NCBI GenBank assembly: GCA_031415135.1
Contig: JANORB010000226.1
Span: 1 to 64,000, forward strand
Length of the DNA: 64,000 nucleotides
Reading direction: 5' to 3'
From: LGRD01 sp031415135
Lineage (GTDB): Bacteria > Pseudomonadota > Gammaproteobacteria > Burkholderiales > Burkholderiaceae_C
The first letter of the stretch is position 1. Each line of letters begins with the position of its first letter. Below are positions 1-8,021 of the stretch, piece by piece. Under the pieces are notes generated by a model that was not told the origin of the DNA, did not search any database, and saw only the letters and a list, made by a program, of their open reading frames with translations. The translations under genes were made by a program, and so were the position numbers.

Positions 1-1218
1 CGGAATGAAGATCTTGCCGCCCGCGTTGAAGCTGCCCTTCTGGCCGCTGATGGCCATCACCGTGGGCTCGGCCAGCACCTTCACCAGGCCGTCGGTCTTC
101 TGCATGTCCAGGCCGATGGTCGAGGTGCCCTTGCCCGCGGCAAACGGAATCTGCGGGTTGTCGCCGATGCGCGCGTCGCCCACCTGCCCGGTGTAGACGC
201 TGGTCGACTGGCCGTTGGTGCTGGAGCCGACGACGCCCGCGCCGATCCGCGCGCCGATGGTGCCGCTGATCTGCCCCACCAGCCCGCCGGCACCGCCGAA
301 AATGCCCGACAGGAAGCGGATCATCGAGCCGTCGCCCGGCACGTAGGCACGCGCGAAGTTGATGCCGAAGCGGTCGAGCAGTGCCTTCGACACCTCGGCC
401 ACCTTCACCTCCAGCATCACCTGCTGCGGCGCGCCGGTGGACAGCATGTTGACGATGCGCGGGTTGGCGCCCACCACGCTGGCGCCGGCGCCACCGCCCG
501 CACTGCGCACATACGCGTTGGCCAGGTCCATCACCCGGATCACCGCGCCGCCGTCGGTGACGGTGCCGGTGAGCACGATGGAGTCGAACGCGGAGGAAAC
601 TCGCACGCTCTTCTCTTCGGGGAGCAGCTGGCCGATCACCGTCTGCAACGCGCCGGTGTCCATGTTGACCACCACGTCGAACGCGGTGCACTGGCCGGCC
701 TGGTCGAGCAGCACCACGTTGGTGGAGCCGATGGACTTGCCGAGCAAATACACCTCGGTCGGGCTGAGCAGCAGCACATCGACCTCGGCCACGCCGGGGC
801 GCATCTTGTCTTCGGTCATCGTGACGTGTTCATTGCCCTTGTCGTCCTTGCCTTTGCTCTCGACCGGCCGGGCCGCGCGCGAGCCTTCCGGGTTGCCGAG
901 CAACACCCGGGTGATCGGGCTGGGCGGGCGCAGCACGGTGGACTTGCCCACGCTCACCTGCACCACGGGCGCGATCTCGACCCGGCCACAAGGCGCGGTG
1001 GGAAACACCGAGGTGGTCACGCGGCCGGATGCGGGCGCCGTTGTCAGCGGCAGCGGCGCGTTGGCCGCCAGCTTCAGCGGTGCGGCCTGCGCGCCCTTGG
1101 CAACCGCGCCGGCCTGGCCCAAGGCGGCCGGCGCGAGCAGTGCGCCGACGGCCAGTGCGAGAAGGGATCTTCCCGACGAACTTGGAGCGGGCGGCGTCAA
1201 AAGACGTGGGGTGCGCAT
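1..1218 (-). CDS. cpaC: Flp/Tad pilus secretin CpaC (RcpA), C-terminus cut by window edge
   Basis: Outer-membrane secretin through which the Flp (type IVb) pilus leaves the cell. The first 406 codons lie in the window, beginning at the ATG at 1218. The N-terminus (RSLLALAVGALLAPAALG) is a signal peptide. Next come the pilus N-domain motif VLRPPSPITRVLLGNPE and VYLLGKSIGSTNVVLLD, which resemble the BON-like region of RcpA/CpaC. The secretin core starts around GAPQQVMLEVKVAEVSK, and the visible end AISGQKGSFNAGGKIF matches the conserved SGxxxxFxAGGxIPI stretch of secretins. The gene lies 28 bases downstream of cpaB in the same orientation, so they are probably co-transcribed. The remaining Tad genes (tadZ, tadA, tadB, tadC) would be expected further left, outside the window. 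The family call is firm; only the C-terminal portion is unseen. Confidence 0.93.
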   Translation of the reverse strand, partial: MRTPRLLTPPAPSSSGRSLLALAVGALLAPAALGQAGAVAKGAQAAPLKLAANAPLPLTTAPASGRVTTSVFPTAPCGRVEIAPVVQVSVGKSTVLRPPSPITRVLLGNPEGSRAARPVESKGKDDKGNEHVTMTEDKMRPGVAEVDVLLLSPTEVYLLGKSIGSTNVVLLDQAGQCTAFDVVVNMDTGALQTVIGQLLPEEKSVRVSSAFDSIVLTGTVTDGGAVIRVMDLANAYVRSAGGGAGASVVGANPRIVNMLSTGAPQQVMLEVKVAEVSKALLDRFGINFARAYVPGDGSMIRFLSGIFGGAGGLVGQISGTIGARIGAGVVGSSTNGQSTSVYTGQVGDARIGDNPQIPFAAGKGTSTIGLDMQKTDGLVKVLAEPTVMAISGQKGSFNAGGKIFIP

Positions 1219-1246
1219 GGGGTCTCCCGTGTTGAGCTGTCGCGGT

Positions 1247-2137
1247 TCAGAAGCATTCGTTGGTCTTGACGGTGCCGCGGATCACCTCGACGCAGGTTCT
1301 GCGCTCCGGTGCCGGTGGCGCCGCCGCCACCGTCACGGTCACGGCCTTGGGTGCCGGAGCGCGCCTGACCACCGGCTTCGGCGCCGGTGCCGAAGCGGCG
1401 ACCACGACCACCGGCGGTGGCGTGTGGTCTTCCTTCAGCAAAGTTGATTTGGTCGCGCCTTCGGTCTCGCCCATCTTCGGGTCGACCTGGTTGCGCAGCA
1501 CCAGCGACAAGGTGCCCACGCTGCGCGCGAGGTCCAGGTTCTCGGCTTGTTCGGGTGTCACTTCCAGCGTGACGGCATTCACCACCTTGGGCTTGGTCTC
1601 GTCGCGGCTGGACTCTTGCGCGATGGCCAGCACCAGGATGCGCTCCAGCACGATCTTGCTGATGGCTTTGTCCTTGTCCTGCTCACCGCGCTTGCTGCCC
1701 TCGTTTTGCGTGTTGACCATGATGTCGACAAAATTGCCGGGCAGCGCGAAACCGGCCACGCCCACCACGTCGTTGACCCGCACGGTCATCGCGCGCTTGC
1801 CCTCGGCCACCACGGCGGAAAGGCCGCCCTTGGTGCCCGCCGGCGCAAGCTTGCCTTCCAGGATGGGCTCGCCGCGGGTGACCGATGTCTTGACGACCCG
1901 AGCGTCGAGCACAGCCACCTCGGTGAACGCACCGACCGGCACGTTGCCGGCCGGCCACTGAACCATGCGCAGCATTTCAGGCGTGATGCGGCCACCGAGT
2001 TCGATGTCCACGGCAGCGACCGCGATCTGCCCGCCGCCTTGCGACTGCGCCTGCATCCAGCGGCTGGCGAACATGACCGCGGCGCCGCCCGCGAGCAGCG
2101 CAATCAGCAGCATGAACAATCCCTTGGTGCCTCTCAT
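1247..2137 (-). CDS. cpaB: Flp pilus assembly protein CpaB (RcpC)
   Basis: Periplasmic assembly factor of the Flp/Tad pilus, 296 aa, thought to act with the secretin. An N-terminal membrane anchor (GLFMLLIALLAGGAAVMFASRWM) is followed by a SAF domain with the usual start AAVDIELGGRITPEMLRMVQWP at about residues 41-62. The CpaB core follows, with VTRGEPILEGKLAP, KRAMTVRVNDVVGVAGFALPGNFVDIM and the strand-rich ILVLAIAQES region. The C-terminal 60 residues are proline/alanine/valine-rich with a basic patch and end with two cysteines (TCVEVIRGTVKTNECF), possibly a disulfide loop. Start at ATG 2137. It lies between the AAA+ ATPase gene (24 bases upstream) and cpaC. Length is normal for the family. 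Confidence 0.93.
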   Translation of the reverse strand: MRGTKGLFMLLIALLAGGAAVMFASRWMQAQSQGGGQIAVAAVDIELGGRITPEMLRMVQWPAGNVPVGAFTEVAVLDARVVKTSVTRGEPILEGKLAPAGTKGGLSAVVAEGKRAMTVRVNDVVGVAGFALPGNFVDIMVNTQNEGSKRGEQDKDKAISKIVLERILVLAIAQESSRDETKPKVVNAVTLEVTPEQAENLDLARSVGTLSLVLRNQVDPKMGETEGATKSTLLKEDHTPPPVVVVAASAPAPKPVVRRAPAPKAVTVTVAAAPPAPERRTCVEVIRGTVKTNECF

Positions 2138-2161
2138 GATGAGTTCTCCTGGCTTGCGGCG

Positions 2162-3547
2162 TCAGGCGCGCGCCGGCTCGGTTGCAAAGTAGTTGTGCCA
2201 GGCCCAGTGCAACAAGTCGGCCGAGAGTTCCGGCGCCTTGCCGTGGTAGGCGGCGTAGTCGGCGATCTGGCTCACCAGGTCGCGCGGGTAGCAGGCCAGC
2301 AGCGGGCGGGCGTGCTTTTCGTGGAAGTGCTCCAGCAGGTGCTCGAAGGCTTGGTCGCTGTAGGGCACCTGGTAGGTGGCGCACACCTCGCGCAGGATGC
2401 GGCGATAGTCTTCGACACCCACCGCGCCGACATAAATCTTGTAGCCGATGCGGCGCAGGAAGGCGTCGTCGGCCACGTCCGACGGCACCATGTTGGTCGA
2501 GAAGAACAGCAGCGTGTCGAACGGGATCTGGAACTTGCCGCCGCTGCGCAGCATCAAGTAGTCGTGGCGCTGCTCCATCGGCAGGATCCAGCGGTTGAGC
2601 AACTGGCGCGGCGTAATCAACTGGCGGCCCAGGTCGTCCACCAGGAACAGCCCGCCGTTGGCCTTGAAGTGCGGCGGCGCCTGGTAATAACCGGCGCGCG
2701 AGTCGAACACCAGGTCCAGCATTTCCAGCGTCAACTCACCGCCGGTCACGACCACCGGCCGTTCGCACAGCATCCAGCGGGTGTCGGCCCGGTGCCGGTT
2801 GTCCAGCGTCGGGCGCTGGTCGTCGGGTGTTTGAACCGGGTGGTGCACCAGCGGGTCGTAGACGCGGATGATCTCGCCGCTCACCTCCACCGCATGCGGC
2901 ACGGCGATGTGGCCCGCCAGCATGCGGGCCATCTGCTCGCACAGGTAGGTCTTGCCGCCGCCGGGCGGGCCGTACAGCATGATGGCGCGGCGTGAATTCA
3001 TCGCCGCGCCGAGCTGGTCGCGCACTTCGGGGCGGATCACCAGGTTGCCCAGCGCGCGCGTCAACCGCATCTGGGTCACCCCCATGGCGCTCACGCTTTG
3101 CAGGCGGACCTGCGCGGTGTAGGCCTCCAGCGGCACCGGCGCCGCACCGCTGTAGAGGTTGCGCGACAGCGCTTCGGCGGCGCGCGTGCGGCCGGCCTGC
3201 AGCAACTCGTAGGTCACGTCGCCATCCAGCGCGCCGCGCCGGCGCACCTCAACGAGGGATTCCTTGCGCAGTTGCAGGAACAGGGTTTCGAGCAAGGCGG
3301 CACTGAGCTTCAGGTGGCTTGCCAGTTCCTGCAACTGCGTCAGCCCGTGCTGGTACATCACTTTGAGCAGCAGGTCGATCAACAACAGCAGCGGCAAGCC
3401 GGTTTCTTCCGGCGTGCGCGGCGCCGCAGGCAGCTCGCCCGAGCCGCCGGCCGGGGCCGTGGGGCGGCGCCACGGGCCGGGTGCGCCCTTCAGGTTGCGC
3501 GCCGGCTCGTCGTGCGGTGTCGGCAGCGGGATCACGGTGGAGGTCAT
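2162..3547 (-). CDS. AAA+ ATPase embedded in the Tad pilus operon
   Basis: 461 aa protein with a low-complexity proline-rich N-terminus, a helical region that looks like a winged-helix module (about residues 50-110, GLTQLQELASHLKLSAALLE and KESLVEVRRRG) and a C-terminal AAA+ ATPase core. Walker A is GPPGGGKTYLCEQ (about residue 195), Walker B is GGLFLVDDLG, and the sensor-1-like motif is TLLFFSTN. This is not the MinD-like TadZ/CpaE, the secretion ATPase TadA/CpaF or a sigma-54 activator (no GAFTGA motif). It sits between cpaA and cpaB with 16- and 24-base gaps, so it should be made with the pilus. An assembly or regulatory role is inference from position. Start chosen at ATG 3547 because an upstream in-frame start would overlap cpaA. 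The family-level call (AAA+) is secure, the function is not. Confidence 0.85.
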   Translation of the reverse strand: MTSTVIPLPTPHDEPARNLKGAPGPWRRPTAPAGGSGELPAAPRTPEETGLPLLLLIDLLLKVMYQHGLTQLQELASHLKLSAALLETLFLQLRKESLVEVRRRGALDGDVTYELLQAGRTRAAEALSRNLYSGAAPVPLEAYTAQVRLQSVSAMGVTQMRLTRALGNLVIRPEVRDQLGAAMNSRRAIMLYGPPGGGKTYLCEQMARMLAGHIAVPHAVEVSGEIIRVYDPLVHHPVQTPDDQRPTLDNRHRADTRWMLCERPVVVTGGELTLEMLDLVFDSRAGYYQAPPHFKANGGLFLVDDLGRQLITPRQLLNRWILPMEQRHDYLMLRSGGKFQIPFDTLLFFSTNMVPSDVADDAFLRRIGYKIYVGAVGVEDYRRILREVCATYQVPYSDQAFEHLLEHFHEKHARPLLACYPRDLVSQIADYAAYHGKAPELSADLLHWAWHNYFATEPARA

Positions 3548-3563
3548 CGCCGCGTTTCGTGGT

Positions 3564-4133
3564 TCAGCGGGCGACGGCCAGGCGAAGCAGCTCGGCGCCT
3601 GTGCCGCAGGCGATGGCCACCGCAAAGGGCAAGCGCCCCGTCGTGCGTGCGGGCGCCTCGACCGCCAGGCCGGTGCCGCCTTGCACCTTGATCAGCGTGG
3701 CCGTCACCATGAAGCGCAGGTTGGCCAGCACCTGCCGCAACACACCGGTGCACAGCGCCACCGCCAGCGAGAGCACGCCACCGGCCAGCAGCGTCCACAG
3801 CGCCGCCTTCACCACATGGGGGGCGCCCAGCCAGACGCCAACCATGGCCAGCAGCTTCACGTCGCCGGCGCCCATGGCGCGCAGCGCGTAAAGGGGCAGG
3901 AACAGCGCCAGCCCCACCAGGCCGCCCAGCAACGCCGGGACAAATCCCAAAGCGCCTGCGGGGCTGCCGAACAGACCGGCACCGGACGGGGCGACGGTTT
4001 GAAAAAAGAGCCCCAGCACGATTCCCGAAACCACGAGGGCATTGGGAATCCGCCGGGAGCGCAGGTCGCTCACCACCGCGGCGATCATCAGCGAGGCCAA
4101 CGCAAGCAAGGAGAGGGGCGCGAAGAAGTCCAT
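3564..4133 (-). CDS. cpaA: Flp prepilin peptidase CpaA/TadV (A24 family)
   Basis: Inner-membrane aspartic peptidase that removes the leader of Flp prepilins. The two catalytic aspartates are visible in SDLRSRRIPN (near the N-terminus) and GAGDVKLLAMVG, the GxGD motif of type IV prepilin peptidases. There are five or six hydrophobic membrane segments. Like other Tad peptidases it lacks the N-terminal methyltransferase domain of PilD. ATG 4133 is preceded by GAGG at good spacing; an ATG eight codons upstream (4157) is the alternative and would give 197 aa. The gene follows three Flp pilin genes and precedes the AAA+ ATPase, all on the minus strand, so substrate and enzyme are encoded together. 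The last 60 residues are only weakly conserved-looking. Confidence 0.92.
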   Translation of the reverse strand: MDFFAPLSLLALASLMIAAVVSDLRSRRIPNALVVSGIVLGLFFQTVAPSGAGLFGSPAGALGFVPALLGGLVGLALFLPLYALRAMGAGDVKLLAMVGVWLGAPHVVKAALWTLLAGGVLSLAVALCTGVLRQVLANLRFMVTATLIKVQGGTGLAVEAPARTTGRLPFAVAIACGTGAELLRLAVAR

Positions 4134-4190
4134 GCGGGCCTCGGGTGCTGTGCTCATTCCGCGGTGCTGCTGAGGGCGCGTGGGCCTGGC

Positions 4191-4364
4191 TCAGGTCTTG
4201 AGCTGCGTCGAGATGTACGTGAACAACTCATTGAGGTTGGTCCCGACCAGCGTCGCGCCGCCGATGATCACGATGGCGATCAGCGCTGCAATCAGGCCGT
4301 ATTCGATGGCTGTGACGCCGTCGTCATCACGCCCGAAGTCCTTGATGAATTTGATGAGTTTCAT
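4191..4364 (-). CDS. flp: Flp family type IVb pilin, copy 1
   Basis: 57 aa major-pilin candidate. It has a short charged leader (MKLIKFIKDFGRDDDG), a cleavage site after G16 and a mature protein starting VTAIEYGLIAALIAIVII. The glutamate at mature position 5 and the following tyrosine are the Flp signature read by CpaA. The rest is one hydrophobic helix and a short polar tail. Start at ATG 4364 with GGCAGGG just upstream. It is about 88 percent identical to copy 2 (7 differences in 57), with only two differences in the mature part, pointing to a tandem duplication. It lies immediately upstream of cpaA. Confidence 0.93.
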   Translation of the reverse strand: MKLIKFIKDFGRDDDGVTAIEYGLIAALIAIVIIGGATLVGTNLNELFTYISTQLKT

Positions 4365-4418
4365 ATCCCTGCCTTTTCTGTCATGAAAGCGCACGTCGCA
4401 TCCCGCACGAGTGCGATG

Positions 4419-4466
4419 GAATCTTGCAGATTCAAGCGAACCCGCAAGCCCATGCGGGAGTCGCTT
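4419..4466. repeat. Intergenic inverted repeats between the two flp copies
   Basis: Two adjacent inverted repeats fill the gap between flp copy 2 and copy 1. The first is GAATCT-TGC-AGATTC (4419-4433). The second, at 4434-4466, pairs AAGCGA with TCGCTT and CCCGCA with TGCGGG around a six-base loop, giving 12 pairs with a small asymmetric bulge. No T-run follows on the minus strand, so this is not a standard terminator. An RNA stability or processing element that sets the ratio of the two pilins is a plausible but untested reading. Confidence 0.6.
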
Positions 4467-4508
4467 GTTGTGCGTGATCACCCTGATATCCCGCAATGCC
4501 GGCGCGGA

Positions 4509-4682
4509 TCAGGTCTTGAGCTGCGTCGAGATGTACGTGAACAACGCATTGAGGTTGGTGCCGACCAGCGTCGCGCCGGCGATGATCACGATGGCGATGA
4601 GCGCCGCGATCAGGCCGTACTCAATGGCGGTGACGCCGTCTTCTTCGTGGCCGAAGTTCTTGATGAATTTCACGAGTTTCAT
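4509..4682 (-). CDS. flp: Flp family type IVb pilin, copy 2
   Basis: 57 aa pilin, the near-duplicate of copy 1: leader MKLVKFIKNFGHEEDG, then VTAIEYGLIAALIAIVII, and the same C-terminal end LFTYISTQLKT. It differs from copy 1 at I4V, D9N, R12H, D13E, D14E, G35A and E46A. ATG 4682 is preceded by GAGAGGAAG, a stronger ribosome site than copy 1 has. It belongs to the same minus-strand run. Which copy forms the fibre cannot be told from sequence. Confidence 0.92.
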   Translation of the reverse strand: MKLVKFIKNFGHEEDGVTAIEYGLIAALIAIVIIAGATLVGTNLNALFTYISTQLKT

Positions 4683-4763
4683 GTTGCTTCCTCTCCAGTT
4701 GACAAAATGCCGTTGCCGGCTCCATAAATCAGCCCAGCTGTGGCTGAAATCCCTGTTGACTCG

Positions 4764-4958
4764 CTACAGCGCACCGAGCACCGCGCCGACCCAATACAAG
4801 TACATCGCGGTCAGCTGTGTGCCCAGCAGCTGAAACGCCACGATGCAGGTGATCGCGATCAACGCGGCCAGCAGCCCGTACTCGATGGCGGTGACGCCGT
4901 CTTGTTCGCTCACCAGCCGCTGAACCATTGCCGGTGGGGTGATGTGCCCGTCGCTCAT
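4764..4958 (-). CDS. Flp family type IVb pilin, divergent third copy
   Basis: 64 aa Flp-type pilin. The leader (MSDGHITPPAMVQRLVSEQDG) is longer and less basic than in the other two copies. The cleavage and signature region VTAIEYGLLAALIAITCIV is conserved, including the glutamate at mature position 5. The C-terminal half (FQLLGTQLTAMYLYWVGAVLGAL) differs and stays hydrophobic, and there is a cysteine in the mature helix. It may be a minor pilin or a specialised subunit. It is first of the three pilin genes in transcription order, downstream of the receiver-domain gene. Confidence 0.88.
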   Translation of the reverse strand: MSDGHITPPAMVQRLVSEQDGVTAIEYGLLAALIAITCIVAFQLLGTQLTAMYLYWVGAVLGAL

Positions 4959-5032
4959 GACCGTTGGCCCTCGCTTGCGTCTTGTTTCATTGATGACCAC
5001 TGTAGGGAGCGCCACGCACCGGGGCATCGGCG

Positions 5033-5503
5033 CTATTGCCCGTTGCCCATGGGTGCTTGCTCCCCGAGGGCATGGGACAAACCGACTCCCGCATTCGCGG
5101 GGATGCCCTCGATCTGGAGTTCGCCCTCGGGCCGGACCGACAGGATGATGGCCATCAGCTCGGCCGCCGGCGCCGTCTTGTGCAGGCAGGCGCGCGCGCC
5201 AAGCCGGCGTGCCTGGGCTGCAACGCTGGGGTCGGCCAGGCTGGTCAGCACGATGACCTCGCAGCGGGTGGCGCGGTGCAGCGCGGGCATCAGCGCCAAC
5301 CCGTCCTCGCCGGCCAGGTTCACGTCGAGGACGATCACGTCGGGTTGGTGCTTGCGCGCCTGCGCCATGGCTTCGCTCGCGGTGGCGGCGGCGCCGACGG
5401 CGCACAGGCGCGGGTTCTCCGACTCGACCAGCGTCATGAGCCCGGCGCGAATACCGGCATGGTCGTCGACGATGAGCACCCGGATCGGGCGTTGCAAGAG
5501 CAT
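5033..5503 (-). CDS. Single-domain response regulator (receiver only) heading the pilus cluster
   Basis: 156 aa, a CheY-like receiver domain with no DNA-binding or enzymatic output domain. The acidic pair is VLIVDDHAG, the phospho-acceptor aspartate is in VIVLDVNLAG, the conserved threonine in VIVLTSLAD and the lysine in ACLHKTAP. About 30 residues of tail follow without a recognisable fold. ATG 5503 was chosen because AAAGG lies at good spacing upstream; an ATG 11 codons earlier would leave almost no leader downstream of the predicted promoter at 5555-5560. Its place directly ahead of the flp genes suggests a phospho-relay or protein-binding role in pilus control. The cognate kinase could be the one at 9566-11275, by inference. 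Confidence 0.88.
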   Translation of the reverse strand: MLLQRPIRVLIVDDHAGIRAGLMTLVESENPRLCAVGAAATASEAMAQARKHQPDVIVLDVNLAGEDGLALMPALHRATRCEVIVLTSLADPSVAAQARRLGARACLHKTAPAAELMAIILSVRPEGELQIEGIPANAGVGLSHALGEQAPMGNGQ

Positions 5504-5553
5504 GGTGTCTGGCCTTTGCTGCAAGGTGCGCCCCAACGGCGAACCCGTGCTAG

Positions 5554-5621
5554 CAGACTAAGGACTGGCACGTGTTGCCGCGAGGGCGATTGCACCCGGA
5601 TGGGGCAGGAGTTTTGTCCTG
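5554..5621 (-). promoter_or_regulatory. Predicted activator-dependent promoter of the REC-flp-cpa operon
   Basis: Read on the minus strand: a perfect palindrome CAGGA-N6-TCCTG (5606-5621), the heptamer TCGCCCT (5583-5589) and the box TTAGTCTG (5554-5561), whose TAGTCT would be the -10. No convincing -35 exists at the proper spacing, as expected for a promoter that needs an activator. The predicted transcription start is about 45 bases before the receiver gene's ATG. The same three elements recur with the same outer spacing at 8022-8089. Confidence 0.6.
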
Positions 5622-5647
5622 GGTCGGCTGCGCTGTCGGTTGCGCGC

Positions 5648-7936
5648 TCAGCGACTGGAGAAGCGCAACGCGTCGATGATGTTCACGTAGTCGTCGCTCC
5701 AGACTTTTCCGGCACGCGCGGGCGGAAGCTGCAACCAGCGCGGGTCGTTTGCCAGGCTGCCGAATGAGGCTTCGTCGGCCGCCAGCACCACCACTTGCGC
5801 CGGGCTTTCAAGCAGCGTGCTTTGCGTTCCGGTGGTATCGACTCTTGAAACACGCCCCACCAGTTGTGCGTCCTGCGCCAGCCGGCTCAGTACCGGCAAC
5901 AGATCCAGAAAGCGGTTGCTGATGTGCACGGCCAGCACACCGTCTGGCGTCAGCTTTTTTCGGTAGGCCGACATCGCCTCCCGGGTCAGCAGGTGGGTGG
6001 GTATGGCATCCGAAGTGAAAGCGTCGATCAACAGCAACGAATAGCTGGCATCGGTGGCGTTGCGCAGCGTGACCCGGGCGTCGCCGATCACGACCCGGGT
6101 GGTCGGCGGGCAATCGCGCAGGAACGTGAAATGCCGTGGGTCGCGCGCGATCTGTTCGACCAGCGGATCGATCTCATAGAAAGTCCACTGGCTGCCCTTG
6201 GCGCCATAACACGCCAGGCTGCCCGAGCCGAGCCCGACGATGGCCACGGCGCGCTGGCCGAGCCCGGGTGCAAGCGCGCGGAACATCTGGCCGAACGAGC
6301 CGTCGTGGTGGTAATAAGCACCGGGCTGGTTGGCTTTTGAGGGGTCGATGAACTGGGTTCCGTGGATGGTTGAACCGTGCACGAAGATGCTGAGCCCGAG
6401 GTCGGTATGGCGATACACCTTGTAGACCCCGAAGAAGCTGCGGGCCGAGGTGATCAGCTGCCCCATCGCACCGCTCGATGCGTGGCTGGACAACAGCGAA
6501 GCGATCGAAAGCGCCGCGACCCCGAGCGCGAAGCGCAGCGGCCGGGTGCTGAAACTGAGCAACGCAATGGCGAGCAGAGGCGCTGCCACGCCGAGCAGTG
6601 CCACGCGCCAAAAGACCGGGGCGTCAGCCAACATCACGGTGGATCTGAGAAGCAAGCCGACCGCCAGCAGCAAGAGGCAAGGCAACAGGATGTCGCGTCG
6701 CCACCCGTTCTTCACGCCGCCGGGCGCCACCGGAGGCCGCAGGAGGCAGGCCAGGACGAGCGCGAGCGGGTATTCGGCAAGCCCGCTGAACACCAGTGGC
6801 GCAAGCAATGCCGTCAGCACGCCGCCGAGCACGCCACCGAACGAGAGCCAGAGGTAATACTCGGTGAGGTGCGAGGGATCGGGGCGTGAACGCGCCAATT
6901 CACCGTGGCATACCAGCGCAGTGAGAAAGAAGCCCAGCAAGTGCACCCCGATCCATGGCCAGGGAAACGCGGCCGAAACGAACGACACCAATGCGCCGAC
7001 GGCCACCAGCGTGACCACAAAAGCCTGCGCGCGAAGCGCCACGCCGTGCGCGATCGGGGGGCGTTGTGCAAACACCAGGATGAAGGTCAACAAGTACAGC
7101 GCCAGCGGAACCACCCAGAACAGCGGCACGGCCGCCACATCGGTGGTGATGTAGGAGGTGACGCCCAGCAACAGGCTGGTGGGGGCCAGGGACAACAGCA
7201 CCCAGCGCAGGCGCTGGCCGTGGGTCACGCCGGCAACATGCTCTGACGGTCGCCGCACCGCAACCACGCCGGTCGCAGGCACGCAGTCGCGCCAGAACAG
7301 CCAGGCAGACCCGGCCAACAACCCAAACAACACGACGAGGCCCACGCCCCACGCGTGCCATTGGCTCTGCAGCCCCACGAGGGGTTCTATGACCGTCGGG
7401 TAGCCGATCAAGGCCAGCAGGCTGCCCAGGTTGCTGGCCGCGTACAGGAAGTACGGATCGGCGGCCGCCGGGTGACGCGTCTGCGCAACCCATTTTTGCA
7501 GCAGCGGCGCGGTGGCGGAGATCAGGAACACCGGCACGCCGATCGAGAGCACAAGCACCTGGAGCAGCCAGGCGATGGGGTGGGCGACGTCGGGCGACGC
7601 GATGCGCTCGCCCAGATTGAAAGGCAGCATCAGCAGCGCGGCGGCGGCCAGCACGAGGTGCAGCAGCGCCTGGCGCTTGAGGCCGAGGAACTTGCCGGTG
7701 AAATGGGCGTGCAGATAGCCGGCAAACAGCATGGCCTGGAAGAAGACCATGCAGGTGCTCCACACCTGCGGCGTGCCGCCGAGCCCGGGCAGCAAGGTCT
7801 TGGCCACCATGGGTTGCACCATGAACATCAGCAACGCACTGCAGAACAAGGCGGCGGAGAAGACCCCGATGAACAGACCCGGCGCGGCACCGGCGTGGGC
7901 CCGAACGGGCGCGGAAGTCGACGTTTCGGTGCTCAT
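5648..7936 (-). CDS. Polytopic membrane protein fused to a spermidine synthase-like domain
   Basis: 762 aa. Roughly the first 480 residues form about a dozen hydrophobic segments (for example GLFIGVFSAALFCSALLMFM). The C-terminal 230 residues are a class I methyltransferase-fold domain of the spermidine synthase type: SAM-site-like IVGLGSGSLACYG, then FYEIDPLVEQIA, IGDARVTLRNA, and LIDAFTSDAIPTHLLT, which is the usual form in fused MFS/spermidine-synthase proteins. The true SpeE catalytic DSTDP motif is absent, so aminopropyl transfer is unproven. ATG 7936 was chosen over an upstream start because the preceding codons show no membrane character. It lies between the two-component genes and the pilus cluster and has its own predicted promoter, shared in design with that of the pilus cluster. 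Confidence 0.87.
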   Translation of the reverse strand: MSTETSTSAPVRAHAGAAPGLFIGVFSAALFCSALLMFMVQPMVAKTLLPGLGGTPQVWSTCMVFFQAMLFAGYLHAHFTGKFLGLKRQALLHLVLAAAALLMLPFNLGERIASPDVAHPIAWLLQVLVLSIGVPVFLISATAPLLQKWVAQTRHPAAADPYFLYAASNLGSLLALIGYPTVIEPLVGLQSQWHAWGVGLVVLFGLLAGSAWLFWRDCVPATGVVAVRRPSEHVAGVTHGQRLRWVLLSLAPTSLLLGVTSYITTDVAAVPLFWVVPLALYLLTFILVFAQRPPIAHGVALRAQAFVVTLVAVGALVSFVSAAFPWPWIGVHLLGFFLTALVCHGELARSRPDPSHLTEYYLWLSFGGVLGGVLTALLAPLVFSGLAEYPLALVLACLLRPPVAPGGVKNGWRRDILLPCLLLLAVGLLLRSTVMLADAPVFWRVALLGVAAPLLAIALLSFSTRPLRFALGVAALSIASLLSSHASSGAMGQLITSARSFFGVYKVYRHTDLGLSIFVHGSTIHGTQFIDPSKANQPGAYYHHDGSFGQMFRALAPGLGQRAVAIVGLGSGSLACYGAKGSQWTFYEIDPLVEQIARDPRHFTFLRDCPPTTRVVIGDARVTLRNATDASYSLLLIDAFTSDAIPTHLLTREAMSAYRKKLTPDGVLAVHISNRFLDLLPVLSRLAQDAQLVGRVSRVDTTGTQSTLLESPAQVVVLAADEASFGSLANDPRWLQLPPARAGKVWSDDYVNIIDALRFSSR

Positions 7937-8021
7937 GGGTCGCCTGCTTTCACGCGGTGGGGGCGTCGATGAATGGCCCGCTGCTTTGGAATCGCGCACA
8001 GAGCAGCCAGCCGGCTTTGCT

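Noticed and set aside
1547..2995. A 482-codon plus-strand frame across cpaB and the AAA+ ATPase gene
   Set aside because: Crosses two genes with clear motifs on the other strand; composition is typical antisense.
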